From: Channallabes apus
Lineage: Eukaryota > Chordata > Actinopteri > Siluriformes > Clariidae
Direction: 5' to 3'
DNA: 64,000 bases
NCBI GenBank assembly: GCA_030522415.1
Contig: CM060108.1
Location: forward strand, 54,538,452 to 54,602,451
This document shows, piece by piece, positions 11,858 to 23,311 of the stretch (positions within the stretch are counted from its first letter, which is position 1; every line of letters begins with the position of its first letter). The notes under the pieces are model-generated. The model did not search any database, was not told where the DNA came from, and saw only the letters and a list, made by a program, of their open reading frames with translations. Made by a program: the position numbers and the translations under genes.

Positions 11858-12733
11858 GTTTTTGGCAGTTGGGGAATCCTTTTCTTCCTTACATTTCCAG
11901 TACCTATTGGGAAAGTCCACTATTTCAAGAATAGTGCATGAAACATGTTGTGTACTATGGGAATGTCTCCAGCCTCTTGTTATGCCAGAGCCAACAGAAC
12001 AGCTATGGACTGATATGGCTGAAGGATTCTACAAGAGATCCCAGTTGGGAAGCACATCCGTGTTCAGATGCCTCCTAAAAGTGGAACAAGGTTCTACAAT
12101 TACAAAAAGTTTTTTTCTGTTGTGCTGATGGCCATTGCAGACTGCTCTTACAACTTTGTGGCTGTAGATGTGGGAGCATATGGAAGCTCCCATATTCAAG
12201 CATCTTTCGTTCTTCGGCCATGGTACGTAATTTTTATAAAGAGTCATTACATTTTCCTGCACCCAGACCTATTGTTGAAGGGGGATCACCAATGCCACAT
12301 GTTTTAGTTGCAGATGAAGCTTTTGGACTTGATGAAGCCGTTTCCCAAGCGTGCATTTACAACTCAAAACAGAGTGTTTAATTACCGCCTGACAAGGGCA
12401 CTGCGGTATGTAGAATGTACATTTGGCATTCTGTCAAACAAATGGAGGGTCCTTCGAATAGCCATGCAGGTGAAACCTGGAAATGCTGATGGTATTATAA
12501 AGGCCACATGTGTCCTCCACAATTTTGTACGTCAGAGGGAAGGCTACAATGTGGATGACATGTCTGCAGACTTTCCGAAGGACTTCAGTGTTCCAACTGT
12601 TGGGGAACACATGGGGCAAGTGTGGTCAGGACCAGATTTGCTGAATACTTTATGTCCCCTGCAAGAGAGCTCGCATGGCGGTATTCAAAAATGTTATATG
12701 TGCATGAATAATGTCTTTGATTTTTCAAAATGA
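11858..12733 (+). pseudogene. Harbinger DDE transposase, exon 2 remnant
   Basis: The order is FLAVGESFSSLHFQYLLGKS (HTH region), RIVHETCCVLWECLQPLV, MPEPTEQLW, then after a gap the stretch KHIRVQMPPKSGTRFYNYKK, VVLMAIADCSYNFVAVDVGA, RYVECTFGILSNKWRVL and VLHNFVRQREG. The segment that normally carries the first catalytic Asp (around GAIDGKH) is deleted at about 12045, and further frameshifts lie near 12200 and 12300. The element cannot make active transposase. Confidence 0.8.
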
Positions 12734-12855
12734 TTTAATCACTCTGTTTTTGAAAAGCCTTTTATTATAGCTGTATCAGTCATCACTTCACTGTTCCTTA
12801 AGTACAAAAACAAAACAAATTCAAACAAAAATAGCAAACACATAATTATATGTAT

Positions 12856-12859
<4 letters not shown>

Positions 12860-12910
<51 letters not shown>

Positions 12911-12911
12911 A
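12860..12911. repeat. (GT)n microsatellite
   Basis: About 25 GT dinucleotides lie in the Harbinger remnant between the transposase and the nested LTR element. Confidence 0.95.
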
Positions 12912-13223
12912 ATAATAAAAATATAAAACAGCATCCCATACAGTCACATTTAAGTCAAATAAGGCATATGCTACAGACAGAAATAACATGTTTTACGGAA
13001 TACTGTTTAACATAAACGGTTTGTAAACAATCACATGAAAATCAGTACTTAAAGAATACTGTTTACCATTAACAGTTTGTAAACAATAACACTTGAACAA
13101 AGCACATTGTGCTAACATTTACTGTACTAAACATTTACAGAGCATGATAGTACGGCTCAGATGCTAACCCTGGGTGAACATCATTCGTTGCTGAAGCCAA
13201 TTCCTCAGAGATGGTGGTGGGAC

Positions 13224-13582
13224 TGTGACGGTTAACCCCTAGAGGGCGCCTAACGCCCGTTTTTGGTTTTTGGTTTGTTTTGCAGTTTGTTTGTGTTTAG
13301 TTAGATTGAAGACTTCATTTCCCAGTTTGCACCTCGGTCAGGTGACGTAGAAGCTCACCTGAACCGAGGGAAGTTAATGAGTTTATTGTGTTTTATGTTT
13401 GGTATAAATAGCCTGGCTGAAGTTCAGTCAGGCGTCTAGCATTTGTTGTATTATGATTAGTTTGTGTTTGGTGGTTAACTTTTATTTATGTTAATAAAAG
13501 AATTTAATGAACCGTCAGCTCGCCTCCTCCGCATTCATGCCACGACCACGCACCAGACACAGACATAGAGAGAATCGTGACA
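13224..13582 (+). repeat. 5' LTR of the non-autonomous element
   Basis: It contains TATAAATA at 13403-13410 and an AATAAA within TTAATAAAAGAATTT near 13491. It differs from the 3' LTR by an extra GGTTTTT unit and a few bases. Confidence 0.92.
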
Positions 13583-13593
13583 GAATGCTAGAC
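13403..13593 (+). promoter_or_regulatory. TATA box, predicted RNA start and self-complementary primer site
   Basis: TATAAATA (13403-13410) is followed 31 bp downstream by GTCTAGCATT (13434-13443), the expected RNA 5' end. Its exact complement AATGCTAGAC lies at 13584-13593, one base inside the LTR boundary, where the primer-binding site belongs. This is the layout of the Tf1/sushi group, whose RNA 5' end folds back to prime reverse transcription. The mechanism is inferred from complementarity and position. Confidence 0.7.
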
Positions 13594-13803
13594 CTAACAA
13601 GTGACATGGCGGAGGATGCCTCCCTAGATAATTTTTGGGGGGGTGCGGATACCATCTCGCACGAGCTGGCGAACAGGCTGCGGGGCAGTGAGGAGGAGTT
13701 CTACGGCTGGAATTACATCGGGCTGGTTGAGGACGAAGAGGAGATGTACCGCAGCTGGGAGTACAGCTTGCTGGAGGAGCAGGAGCACCTGCGGGAGAGT
13801 AGC

Positions 13804-13839
<36 letters not shown>

Positions 13840-13941
13840 CAGAGCTGGGAGGGCTGCAGGCTCGCCATTCGGCAGCACGTGTCACGTGGTTCCCCGCACC
13901 GGCCGGAAGAGAAGGGCGAGGAAGCCCAAGTACGGCGGTGA
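13585..13941 (+). CDS. Acidic open frame of the non-autonomous LTR element
   Basis: An ATG overlapping the proposed primer site opens 118 codons rich in Glu and aromatic residues (DNFWGGADTISHEL, EEFYGWNYIGLVEDEEEMY), followed by an Arg-Glu run from a (GA)n microsatellite. The coding trend continues in another frame to about 14188 (EEELRWWILEPERVREMQEQ), probably after a slip in the GA run. I do not recognise a domain. It may be a degenerate gag-like or captured sequence. Confidence 0.4.
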
Positions 13942-14144
13942 CGCGAGGGAAAGAAAACCCCAGGCAGAGCAGCAGCAGAGAGAGGAAGAGCTCAGGTGGT
14001 GGATTCTGGAGCCGGAGCGAGTGCGAGAGATGCAGGAGCAGGTAAAGGAGCTCCAGCAGATGATCCTTCACTTCCGGGATAACTGCGAAGCGGGCTCGGA
14101 GCCTTCTCCTCCCTCGCCAACGCTCAGCAGCGTGCCACCAGCCG

Positions 14145-14535
14145 CTGTCCGACGCTCCCGTTCTGCCGCCGCCTCCCGGCTTCGATGACAGCGAGCTAGC
14201 GTGTCAGCAGCTGCTTTCCGACGCTCCCGTCCTGCCGCCGCCTCCCGGCTTCGATGACAGCGAACCAGCGTGTCAGCAGCCGCTGTCTAGCACCCGTCCT
14301 GCCGCCGCCTCCCGGCTTCGAGGACAGCGAGCCAGCGTGCCAGCAGCCGCTGTCCGACGCTCCCGTCCTGCCGCCGCCTCCCGGCTTCGATGACAGCGAG
14401 CCAGCGTGTCAGCAGCCGCTGTCCGACGCTCCCGTCCTGCCGCCGCCTACTGGCTTCGATGACAGCGAACCAGCGTGTCAGCAGCCGCTGTCCGACGCAC
14501 CCGTCCTGCCGCCGCCTCCCGGCTTCGAGGACGAC
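14145..14535 (+). repeat. Tandem repeat encoding LPPPPGF(D/E)DSEPACQQ units
   Basis: A unit of about 68-72 bp repeats five times. In one frame it reads PVLPPPPGF, D/E-DSEPACQQPLSDA. Small indels near 14285 move the unit between frames, so a single continuous product would need one frame change. It directly precedes the 27-bp repeat. Confidence 0.7.
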
Positions 14536-14619
14536 GTTACGCCGCTGTCGAGCTCTGCACAAGCTCCAACGCCGCTGTCGAGCGCAGTGCACGCTCCAAT
14601 GCCGTCGAGCGCCGATCCA

Positions 14620-15030
14620 GCTCTGCAGCCGCCGAGCACGCCTCCAGCTCTGCAGCCGCCGAGCACGCCTCCAGCTCTGCAGCCGCCGAGCACGCCTCCA
14701 GCTCTGCAGCCGCCGAGCACGCCTCCAGCTCTGCAGCCGCCGAGCACGCCTCCAGCTCTGCAGCCGCCGAGCACGCCTCAAGCTCTGCAGCCGCCGAGCA
14801 CGCCTCCAGCTCTGCAGCCGCCGAGCACGCCTCCAGCTCTGCAGCCGCCGAGCACGCCTCCAGCTCTGCAGCCGCCGAGCACGCCTCCAGCTCTGCAGCC
14901 GCCGAGCACGCCTCCAGCTCTGCAGCCGCCGAGCAGGCCTCCAGCTCTGCAGCCGCCGAGCAGGCCTCCAGCTCTGCAGCCGCCGAGCACGCCTCCAGCT
15001 CTGCAGCCGCCGAACACGCCTCCAGCCCCG
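14620..15030 (+). repeat. 27-bp tandem repeat encoding PALQPPSTP, about 16 copies
   Basis: About sixteen near-perfect copies of a 27-bp unit run in frame with the 14254-15150 open frame, with variants PPSRP (two) and PPNTP (one). The unit length is a multiple of three, so several frames stay open on both strands. Only the Pro-rich frame is supported, by continuity with the preceding PPPPGF units. Confidence 0.9.
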
Positions 15031-15131
15031 TCACCCAGCCTCCTGGACAGGAGGCGAAAGGTAGAACATTGGGTTGGGTGTCCGGGGCCTCCGGTGATGC
15101 TCCGGAGGAGCATTTTTTGGAGGGGGGATAC

Positions 15132-15483
15132 TGTGACGGTTAACCCCTAGAGGGCGCCTAACACCCGTTTTTGGTTTGTTTTGCAGTTTGTTTGTGTTTA
15201 GTTAGATTGAAGACTTCATTTCCCAGTTTGCACCTCGGTCAGGTGACGTAGAAGCTCACCTGAACCCAAGGAAGTTAATGAGTTTATTGTGTTTTATGTT
15301 TGGTATAAATAGCCTGGCTGAAGTTCAGTCAGGCGTCTAGCATTTGTTGTATTATGATTAGTTTGTGTTTGGTGGTTAACTTTTATTTATGTTAATAAAA
15401 GAATTTAATGAACCGTCAGCTCGCCTCCTCCGCATTCATGCCACGACCACGCACCATACGCAGACATAGAGAGAATCGTGACA
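15132..15483 (+). repeat. 3' LTR of the non-autonomous element
   Basis: A near-identical copy of 13224-13582 that follows the polypurine tract and is followed by the GGGAC target duplication. Confidence 0.92.
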
Positions 15484-15489
15484 GGGACA

Positions 15490-16027
15490 GGTGTGTGGGG
15501 GACTGTTAACGGCATTAGAAGAAGTGCTTATCCCAGAGTTCACTGAAGGGGACGGTGGAGGAGGGTAACATGTGGATGTATTGTGGGAAGAGGATGCAGC
15601 AAAGGTTGGTGATTGCAAGTGTGGTGTTGTGTGTTGCATGGATGTTGAGGGTTGTTTACAACTTTGACGAGATGTGTAAAATGCTCTGTAAACACATTGC
15701 ATTATTTCCATTTTAGCTGTTATTAATTTGTCCTCTGGTAGTTGCCTCAAGTCTCCCTCAAGAGATTTTAAAAATGCAGACACATTATCCATCTTTGAAG
15801 ACTCACGGCACTTGTCGATACTGTCTTTCATCTGGTCGATTACCATCATGATGTCCAGAACAGGTCCCTTCTTCTCTGCACGGCATGGCTTAACCTTTGT
15901 TTTCCGTAAAGTGCGGTGGAGTGGAGTGCTGTGCTTCTGCACTTCCTCTGGATTGCTGGTTTCTCCCTCATCCACATGTGACTTCACTTCCTGTCATTGA
16001 CGTACTCTCGTATACATTTCCACTAGT
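15490..16027 (-). pseudogene. Harbinger MADF/BESS gene, C-terminal exon
   Basis: On the minus strand a likely acceptor (TTTTGTGCAG at about 16028) leads to an open frame containing a BESS-like helix pair: VSAFLKSLEGDLRQLPEDKL followed by ITAKMEIMQCVYRAF, then a Ser/Thr/Pro-rich C-terminus. BESS motifs mediate protein-protein contacts in MADF proteins. In Harbinger elements the MADF or Myb-like partner helps the transposase enter the nucleus and bind DNA. The end of the frame is shared with the 3' flank of the LTR insertion, so the native C-terminus is uncertain. Confidence 0.65.
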
Positions 16028-16382
16028 CCTGCACAAAATAGTTATGATTATTTTTTTTTTTCACAGAATGATTAACATCAATATAACCAATGCAACTTCA
16101 ACAGATAGAAAACAACATGCATGTATTTAAAAAAATTAAGTAAATTGCAAAAATAAAGAGGAATAAAAAACATAAGTATTTAATGTCTCTTTTCTGTGGA
16201 AGACTTTAAAAACAGCATTTCCTCAAATAATGGATGTGATTTAATAGCAACTACCTTTTACATCTCCATACTATTCGGCTTCGCATTTTTTCTGCAATTT
16301 TTGGACAACGCGCGAGTTTTCTCGTCTAAGAGCAACGAACGTAATTCATCTCCAAACAACTAAAACACAGAGGTACGTTTTC

Positions 16383-17288
16383 ATGCCTACCATTCAGCTT
16401 GTTCAGTGTGTAGAGTGCAGGATGTTTAGACATTCTTCCTCCGTCATTATCGATAATTTTATTTGTGATAGGTGTGTGTTAGTGAGCACTCTGACGGAGA
16501 AGATATTAGCGTTAGAGGAGCGCATCCAGACTTTAGAGAGAGTTAGACAGTGTGAGAGCAGCGTTACTCCCGTAGCGGACAGTCTGGGTGCCACAGGCGG
16601 AGATAAAAATCCCCCGACTCCGGCATTAGAGCCCTCACAGCGGGGCGAGTGGGTGACGACTCGGCGGCATACTCGTTCAGCCAAAGCTAACGCTAAGGCT
16701 AGCCCACCGGAGCACACCTCCTCTGCGCTTCACGTGTCCAACAGCTTTGCTCCCCTCAATGCTGCACCCGCTGAGAAACGTGAAAGAGCTCTGGTTATAG
16801 GAGACTCTATACTGAGACACGTGACATTAGCTAGACCTTAAGGGGTGCCAGCGGCAGTGGTTAGGTGTATCCCGGGAGCCAGAGCACCGGACATAGCAGG
16901 TAATCTTAGGGCTCTAGGACAGCACAGGTTCTCTAACATAGTGGTACATGCTGGAGCTACTGATATACGCCTTTGTCAGTCAGAGGTTAGTAAGAGTAAC
17001 TTTACAGAGGTGTTTAAATTAGCGAAGGCGATGTCCGATGAAGTAATATGCTCTGGTCCCATCCCAATGAGACGTGGCGACATAGCTTACAGCAGGTTAT
17101 GGTCGCTAAACCGCTGGATGTCCAGGTGGTGCTCCAAAAATAATGTGGGCTACATAGATAATTGGAAGACCTTTGAGGGCAAAGCTGGCCTGTTAGGGCG
17201 GGACGGTGTCCATCCCACTCGGGAAGGTGCTACTCTCATTTCCTGTAGTATAGCTCATAGTCTCAAAAGAGGTCTAGTTAATCGGTGA
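16383..17288 (+). pseudogene. L2 ORF1, one internal stop
   Basis: A frame of 302 codons is interrupted only by TAA at 16839-16841. The N-terminus has paired cysteines (VECRMF, ICDRC) like a small zinc-binding module. It is followed by a Leu/Glu-rich coiled-coil stretch (residues about 35-60), a polar linker, and a GDSL-like hydrolase-related domain starting ALVIGDSILRHV and continuing HAGATDIRL and GRDGVHPTREG. ORF1 proteins of this type bind LINE RNA. The stop falls inside the GDSL-like domain. Confidence 0.75.
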
Positions 17289-17384
17289 CAATCCAGAGCC
17301 CAGGCCAGGGAGCAGACAGACAGGCTAAACCAACCGTCTGCTAGCTGCATAGAGTCGTCACTCAGGGTTGACCATATTGAGACT

Positions 17385-20203
17385 GTGTCTGTTCCCCGAT
17401 CTAAGCAAAAATGTAGAAAGACTCAGAAAGTCTATTTCAATAATTTAATTAACATAAAGACCACAAACTCGGATCATACTGAATGCGCAGCCGGCACCTC
17501 TGATCTGAAGCTAGGATTGTTAAATATTAGATCTCTCGCATCAAAAGCAGTTATTGTTAATGAAATTATCACAGATCAGGCGTTTGATATACTCTGTTTA
17601 ACTGAATCATGGGTTAAACAGGATGAGTATGTAGCTCTAAACGAAGCTAGTCCACCTGGATACAGCTACATACACCAGCCTCGGTTAACTGGTAGAGGAG
17701 GAGGCGTTGCAGTTATTCATAATGATAATCTGTCTATCGTACAAAAACACGGACACAAATTTAACTAATTTGAAATTCTTTATAGTAACATAAGTGTACT
17801 TAAGTATATTAAGTCAGCTCAGTCGATTCCACTAATTATAATTTACAGACCTCCAGGGCCGTATTCTGAATTTCTTAGTGAATTTGCGGATTTCATCTCA
17901 GACCTGGTCATTTCTGTAGACAAAGCGTTAATTGCCGGAGATTTTAACATTCATTTTGAGAATCCAGAAGACCCTCTGAGAACAGCATTTATGTCCATAC
18001 TGGACTCCGTAGGCGTAAATCAGTGTGTAGTAGGACCCACTCATAAAGCAGGTCACACTTTAGACTTAATATTTTTCGGATTAAGTATAAGAAATGTATT
18101 CACAATTCCACTGTCTGAAATTATCTCAGATCACTATCTTGTCTCCATTCAAGTGTGTCACAGTGATAATGTACGCACAGCACCACGCTACCGTATTAAA
18201 CGTCCTTTCACGTCAACTACCACACAGAGTTTTATCAGTAATCTCCCAGAGTTACCAACTTCGATTAGGTCACCGTCTGACGCCACAGAACTCGATCAGG
18301 CGACTGAATATTTAGAGTCGACATTTCGTTGTACCTTAGATAATGTAGCTCCAGCTAAAAGAAAAATTATTAGAGATAAGAAACTCGCTCCCTGGTATAA
18401 CGATCACACGCGCACTTTAAAACAGACCGCTCGGAAATTAGAGCGTAAATGGCGTCAAACTAAATTGTTAGTTTTTCAAATAGCATGGAAAGAGAGCATC
18501 CTGAACTATAGGAAAGCTCTTAGTGTAGTGAGGACTTCATGAACTTTTAAAAAAAAAAAAATTGAGGCTTTGAAACCGAACAATGTAATTGATACAGATA
18601 TTAACCTAGCCATGTCAGATTCAAACCTAGAATACTTTACTCCCCTTGAAGAGAATGAACTAATTTCACTCATCTCTTCTGCAAATTCATCAACCTATAT
18701 ATTAGATCCTATACCGACACATTTTCTTAAACAGATAGTACCAGTAATAACAGAACCGCTGTTGAGAATAATTAATTCCTCACTCAGCATTGGTTATGTT
18801 CCAAAATCTTTTCAATTAGCAGTTATCAAACCAATAATTAAGAAACCTGACCTCGACCCCTGTCAGCTGTCCAATTACAGGCCAATATCAAACCTCCCCT
18901 TTTTCTCTAAGATTCTGGAAAAGATAGTAGCGGAGCAGCTATGCTCATATCTACATAGAAATGGCATACATGAACTGTATCAGTCAGGATTTAGGCCTTA
19001 TCACAGCAGAGAAACAGCACTCGTTAAAGTAGTAAATGACCTCCTATTGGCCTCTGATCAGGGTTGTGTAACTATGCTTGTATTACTCGACCTCAGTGCA
19101 GCTTTTGACACCATTGATCATGCTATTCTTCTTCACAGATTAGAAAATGGAGTAGGAATTAAGGGTACAGCCCTCTCCTGGCTCAGATCCTATTTGACCG
19201 ATCGTTATCAGTATGCAGACTCAAATGGTGATTATTCTGCATGTTCTCTAGTGGAGTTTGGCGTTCCGCAGGGTTCAGTTTTAGGCCCACTGCTTTTTTC
19301 CCTTTACATGCTTCCTCTGGGCAACATAATCCGTAAGCATGGTATTAGTTTTCATTGTTATGCTGACGACACACAGCTATACGTCTCAACAAAACCTGAT
19401 GAGAAAAACCATCTTACTAAAGTTGAGCAATGTGTGCAGGACATAAGAAATTGGATGCTAATTAACTTCCTTCTGCTCAATCCGGATTAGACAGAAGTTC
19501 TAGTCATAGGACCGCATACAGCTAGAAGTAAAATCTTAGATCACACCGTAACTTTAGATGGCCTTTCTGTTCCGTCAAGTGCAACAGTAAAAGACCTCGG
19601 CATGTTTATAGATTCCAGCCTTTCATTTGAAGCACATGTAGATAATATCACCAGGATAGCATTCTTTCACCTCAGAAATATTGCCAAAATAAGAAATATG
19701 TTGTCGCTAAACGATGCAGAAAAACTAGTTCATGCTTTGATCACTTCTAGGTTGGACTATTGTAATGTCTTACTGTCTGGTTGTTCAGTTAGGTGCATAA
19801 ACAAGCTTCAGCTAGTCCAGAATGCAGCAGCGAGAGTCCTCACTAGAACCAGAAGATATCAGCACATCACCCCTATCCTATCTTCACTGCATTGGCTCCC
19901 TGTGAAATTTCACACATTGATTTTAAAATACTACTCTTGACATATAAGGCATTAAATGGTCTCGCCCCGCAGTATCTGAGCGAACTGCTAGTGTCTTACA
20001 ATCCGCCACGCCTACTTCGGTCAAAAGATGCAGGCTGCTTGTCAGTACCGCGTATTATGAAAACTACAGCTGGAGGCAGAGCTTTTTCTTACAAAGCCCC
20101 AAAATTATGGAATAGTCTTCCAAATAGTGTTCAGGACTCAGACACAGTCTCAGTGTTTAAGTCTAGGCTCAAAACCTATTTATTTAGCCAAGCATTTTTA
20201 TAA
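17385..20203 (+). pseudogene. L2 ORF2: endonuclease-reverse transcriptase, inactivated
   Basis: The APE-type endonuclease (LGLLNIRSLASKA, LCLTESWV, AGDFNIH, ISDHYLV) is followed by a reverse transcriptase with [49 protein letters not shown] and the active site YADDTQLY near 19370. Breaks are in-frame stops at 17766-17768 (a C-to-A change compared with the fragment at 4.7 kb), 18540-18542 and 19488-19490 (AAG to TAG after LLLNPD), plus a frameshift near 19915. All catalytic motifs remain, so the decay is recent and minor. Confidence 0.88.
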
Positions 20204-20409
20204 ATAGATTTGCCATAAGGTAAAGGAGCAGATCTGGGGGACTCATGGACGTAGAGTATTATGGTGAACTGGTATGTTTAGATGCTGTCTTCCTCAGTCT
20301 CATTTGATCACTCAGGTTTGTTGACGGTGAGGTGATTGTTTGCTTTACATCTCAGGGAGCCCTCATGTTTGTGTTTCCTTCTGGCTCTCCCTTTTAGTTA
20401 TGCTGTCAT

Positions 20410-20800
20410 TGTCATGATTGTCAGTCAGGAGGCGGACGCAGATGCAGGCTTTGAACTCAAAAACGGGTTTTATTTACAAATTAAACTCAAACAAACACAA
20501 AAAGGGCATGAAAACCAAAACAAACCAAACTTCAAAAACTTAACCAAAAGTCTCAACATAAATCCTTGTATAAATTGAATGCGGGAGAAAACACACATTA
20601 GGACACGACGGTGGACGGACAAATGACTCTGGGGTTGGCTGGTATAAATAGAGAGACACACAAGGAGGCACAGGTGCTTTTCATTACTTAATAATGTGAG
20701 ACATAAACACGCAGACACACTAGGAGGAGACAAAGCGACGGCTCAGTAGTCCGGGGAACTGGATCTTACTCTCCGAGGCTGTGGTGGCCCAGATGTTACA
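20410..20800 (-). repeat. 3' LTR of the Ty3/gypsy element
   Basis: 391 bp. On the minus strand it contains TATTTATA (20650-20643) and, 30 nt downstream, GTCCGTCCA (20620-20612). The pol stop codon lies in its first bases. Confidence 0.93.
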
Positions 20801-22468
20801 GCACCCCCCCCCCCCCTCCAGAACCGGCTTCTGAAGGAAGGCGAGGGCGTCCCCTACGCGCTGTCGGAGGGAGCGAGGACTCACCTGAGCGATGGATTTG
20901 CCGGTGGGCGGGGCGACCCGGTGGACGGGGCGCTGGGCGATCCGGCCGTGCATGGTGGAAATCCACAATGAGTTCACGACTCAGAATGTCCCGTGCCGGG
21001 ACCCAGCTCCGTTCCTCCGGGCCGTAGCCCTCCCACTCAACTAGATATTGTAGAGCCCCCCCTCTCCTCCGTGAGTCCAGCAGTTCCTTGACCCTAAACG
21101 CTGGGGCACCCTCTATCTCCACAGCCCCGGGGAGTGAAGGTTCCGCTGCTCCTTCGTCTAATGGGCCCCGGACCACCGGCCTGAGAAGAGAGATATGGAA
21201 TACAGGGTGGATACGTAGATGTGCAGGAAGTTTTAATTTAAATGACACTGGGTTTATTTGCGCTGTGATGGGGAAAGGACCTATGAACCTGGGGGACAGT
21301 TTTTTACAGGGGAGATTGAGGCGGAGGTCCCGTGTCGAGAGCCATACTCGATCGCCTACCTGGAGCGGACGACTTTCCCTTCGCTGCCTATCGGCATGTC
21401 TTTTGAAACGCTGCACTGCTTGGGAGATCTTGGTGTGTGCGTCCTCCCATACTTTCTCCGCTCTTTCAAACCTCTGGTCCACCATGGGCACATCGGTGGG
21501 CGTGGCATCCCATGGACATAGCGGGGGTTGATAACCCAGCACACACTGGAACGGCGTTAGGCCGGTAGAGGAGTGGCGCAGGGAGTTTTGTGCGTATTCC
21601 GCCCAGGTTAAACAGTCTGCCCATTCGTGTTGTCGGCTGCTGCAGTATGCCCGAAGATATCTCCCGAGTTCTTGGACAGTCCGCTCTGCCTGTCCATTAG
21701 ATTCGGGGTGGTAGCCCGACGTTAGGCTAACAGTGGTCCCCAATTTCTGGAAAAACGCTTTCCAGACCCTGGCGATGAATTGGGGACCACGATCGGAAAC
21801 AATATCTTCTGGTATGCCGTAGCAGCGAAACACAAAAGTGAATAGGCTTTCCGCCACCTGGAGGGCTGACGGAAGGGCGCGAAACGGGATGAACTTGCAC
21901 CCCTTTGAAAATCTATCCACTACTACTAGAATAGTGGTGTACCCTTTCGATACCGGCAGATCTGTGACAAAGTCCACGGCGATGTGGGACCACGGTCTGT
22001 TCGGTATTGGCAGGGGAGTTAGTTTTCCAACTGGTAGACTACGTGGGGTTTTTGTAGTCGCACACACTGCGCAAGACAAAACTACTCTCTTCACGGTTTC
22101 CATCTTTGGCCACCAGAACTTTGGTTCTAATTGGTGTAGGGTTCGTGAGACGCCGGGGTGTCCAGATGCTAGGCTCGTATGAGCCGCGATCGTCACTCGT
22201 TCGCGCAGTGGCTCCGGCACGTAGATTCGACTCGGAGGGCAGTTCCTAGGCACGGGGTTGGACCGCGCCCACTGAACTATCTCCGACTCGATGTCCCACG
22301 CGATCGGAGCCACTACGAGTGAAGATGGCAGAATGGGCTCCGGAGTTGTAATGGGCTCCGGCGACGGATAATAGCGTGACAGCGCATCCGCTTTTATATT
22401 TTTCGAGCCCGGGCGATAAGTAATAATAAATCGGAAACGCGTGAAGAAGAGCGCCCATCGGGCTTGAC
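20796..22468 (-). CDS. Ty3/gypsy pol, 3' part: integrase and chromodomain
   Basis: The frame is open from the BEL junction to a stop at the first bases of the 3' LTR. It starts with the end of RNase H/connection ([17 protein letters not shown]). It continues with the integrase HHCC zinc finger ([10 protein letters not shown], then CAVC), the catalytic core ([27 protein letters not shown] giving D-D-E), a GPF-type C-terminal region ([11 protein letters not shown]), and a chromodomain ([30 protein letters not shown]). The C-terminus is a basic Pro/Arg tail. Chromodomains in such integrases are thought to steer insertion to marked chromatin. No internal stop is visible, so only the BEL insertion breaks pol. 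Confidence 0.93.
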
Positions 22469-22473
22469 GTGAG

Positions 22474-23126
22474 TGTAGATGCGGTTGGCTTATTTCACTA
22501 GTTTTGCCGCGTAGCTAATGTCTTAAAGTTTCACTCACATGACAGAAGTCCGATCTCTTTGTCTTTTGTCGTTTATTTGTCAGCATCAAAGAATCAACAC
22601 TTCATACAGTCGTCTTGAGTAAATCCACTGTTATTACAGACACCAGTTGCTGCATCTTGCAAATCTCTGACTTTTACAACAACCTGTTTGCTGTATCTTG
22701 TAGATTACAATCTTGGCTTGGGTATCTAACAACACTCTTGTTGTTTCTTACTTTCCCAGCTTACGTTAGCTTACGGTTACAACAACCTCGTTGCTGTATT
22801 TTACATTTCTAGCTTACCGGGAGCTCTCACTAGCTGACGGTCTAAAGCTTGTGTTTCCGTAGCCTTCCAAATCTATACTGAGCTTTCTAGCATATCACAG
22901 TCACACAAATGCATGTAATAGTAGAATAACATCACAGACCAACCTACGATTATCAACTTATGATGCATAACTAAGAAATTTAAAGCTTATGGCTTATGTA
23001 ACAAACTTAGTGCTTAATGCTTTACTAATGAATAGAACAAGGTAGAATAAATGAAATAACAGCAAGTAAAATAAAATAAAATAAACACAACAACAAATTC
23101 ATAAAAAGTGCGATATGGCACTTACA
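22474..23126 (-). repeat. 3' LTR of the nested BEL/Pao element
   Basis: 653 bp, closely matching the LTRs at 41247-41989 and 46426-47135 but lacking the extra 64-bp tandem units. Confidence 0.9.
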
Positions 23127-23311
23127 TTCCAGCCCCTAATTGACAGGCATGGAGACTGACAATTACAATTTTGTGTTTTTTTTTTTTTTTGATAAAGCAA
23201 TGAAATCAAACATTCTTAACCTTTTAAAACGTTTTAAATCTTTTAAGTGTGTAATATTCATCTCAGGTGTTTACATTTGCATATCAAATTTCATAACATA
23301 TTACCAGACAT

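Larger units (their letters stand above)
13224..15483 (+). mobile_element. Non-autonomous LTR retrotransposon with intact TSD
   Basis: Direct repeats of 359 bp (13224-13582) and 352 bp (15132-15483), both starting TGTGACGG and ending GTGACA, flank 1.55 kb of internal sequence. The host duplication GGGAC lies directly outside both ends (13219-13223 and 15484-15488). A polypurine tract GGAGGGGGGATAC precedes the 3' LTR. The interior has no protease, reverse transcriptase or integrase. It encodes an acidic segment and Pro-rich repeats, so it must have moved with enzymes from another element. The LTRs differ mainly by a 7-bp indel, indicating recent insertion. Confidence 0.92.

Noticed and set aside
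13535..14071. Minus frame of 178 codons rich in Leu/Ser
   Set aside because: Antisense of the acidic open frame and the (GA)n run of the LTR element; no supporting motif.
14145..15030. CRISPR-like array of regular repeats
   Set aside because: Units are contiguous coding repeats without unique spacers, in a vertebrate-type genome.
14287..15113. Overlapping frames rich in Ala-Ser-Glu, Arg-Leu-Gln or Gly-Cys over the 27-bp repeat
   Set aside because: Shadow frames of the tandem repeat; only the Pro-rich frame continues the preceding PPPPGF units.
15728..16130. Plus-strand frames opposite the MADF/BESS segment
   Set aside because: Antisense shadows of the Harbinger MADF gene.
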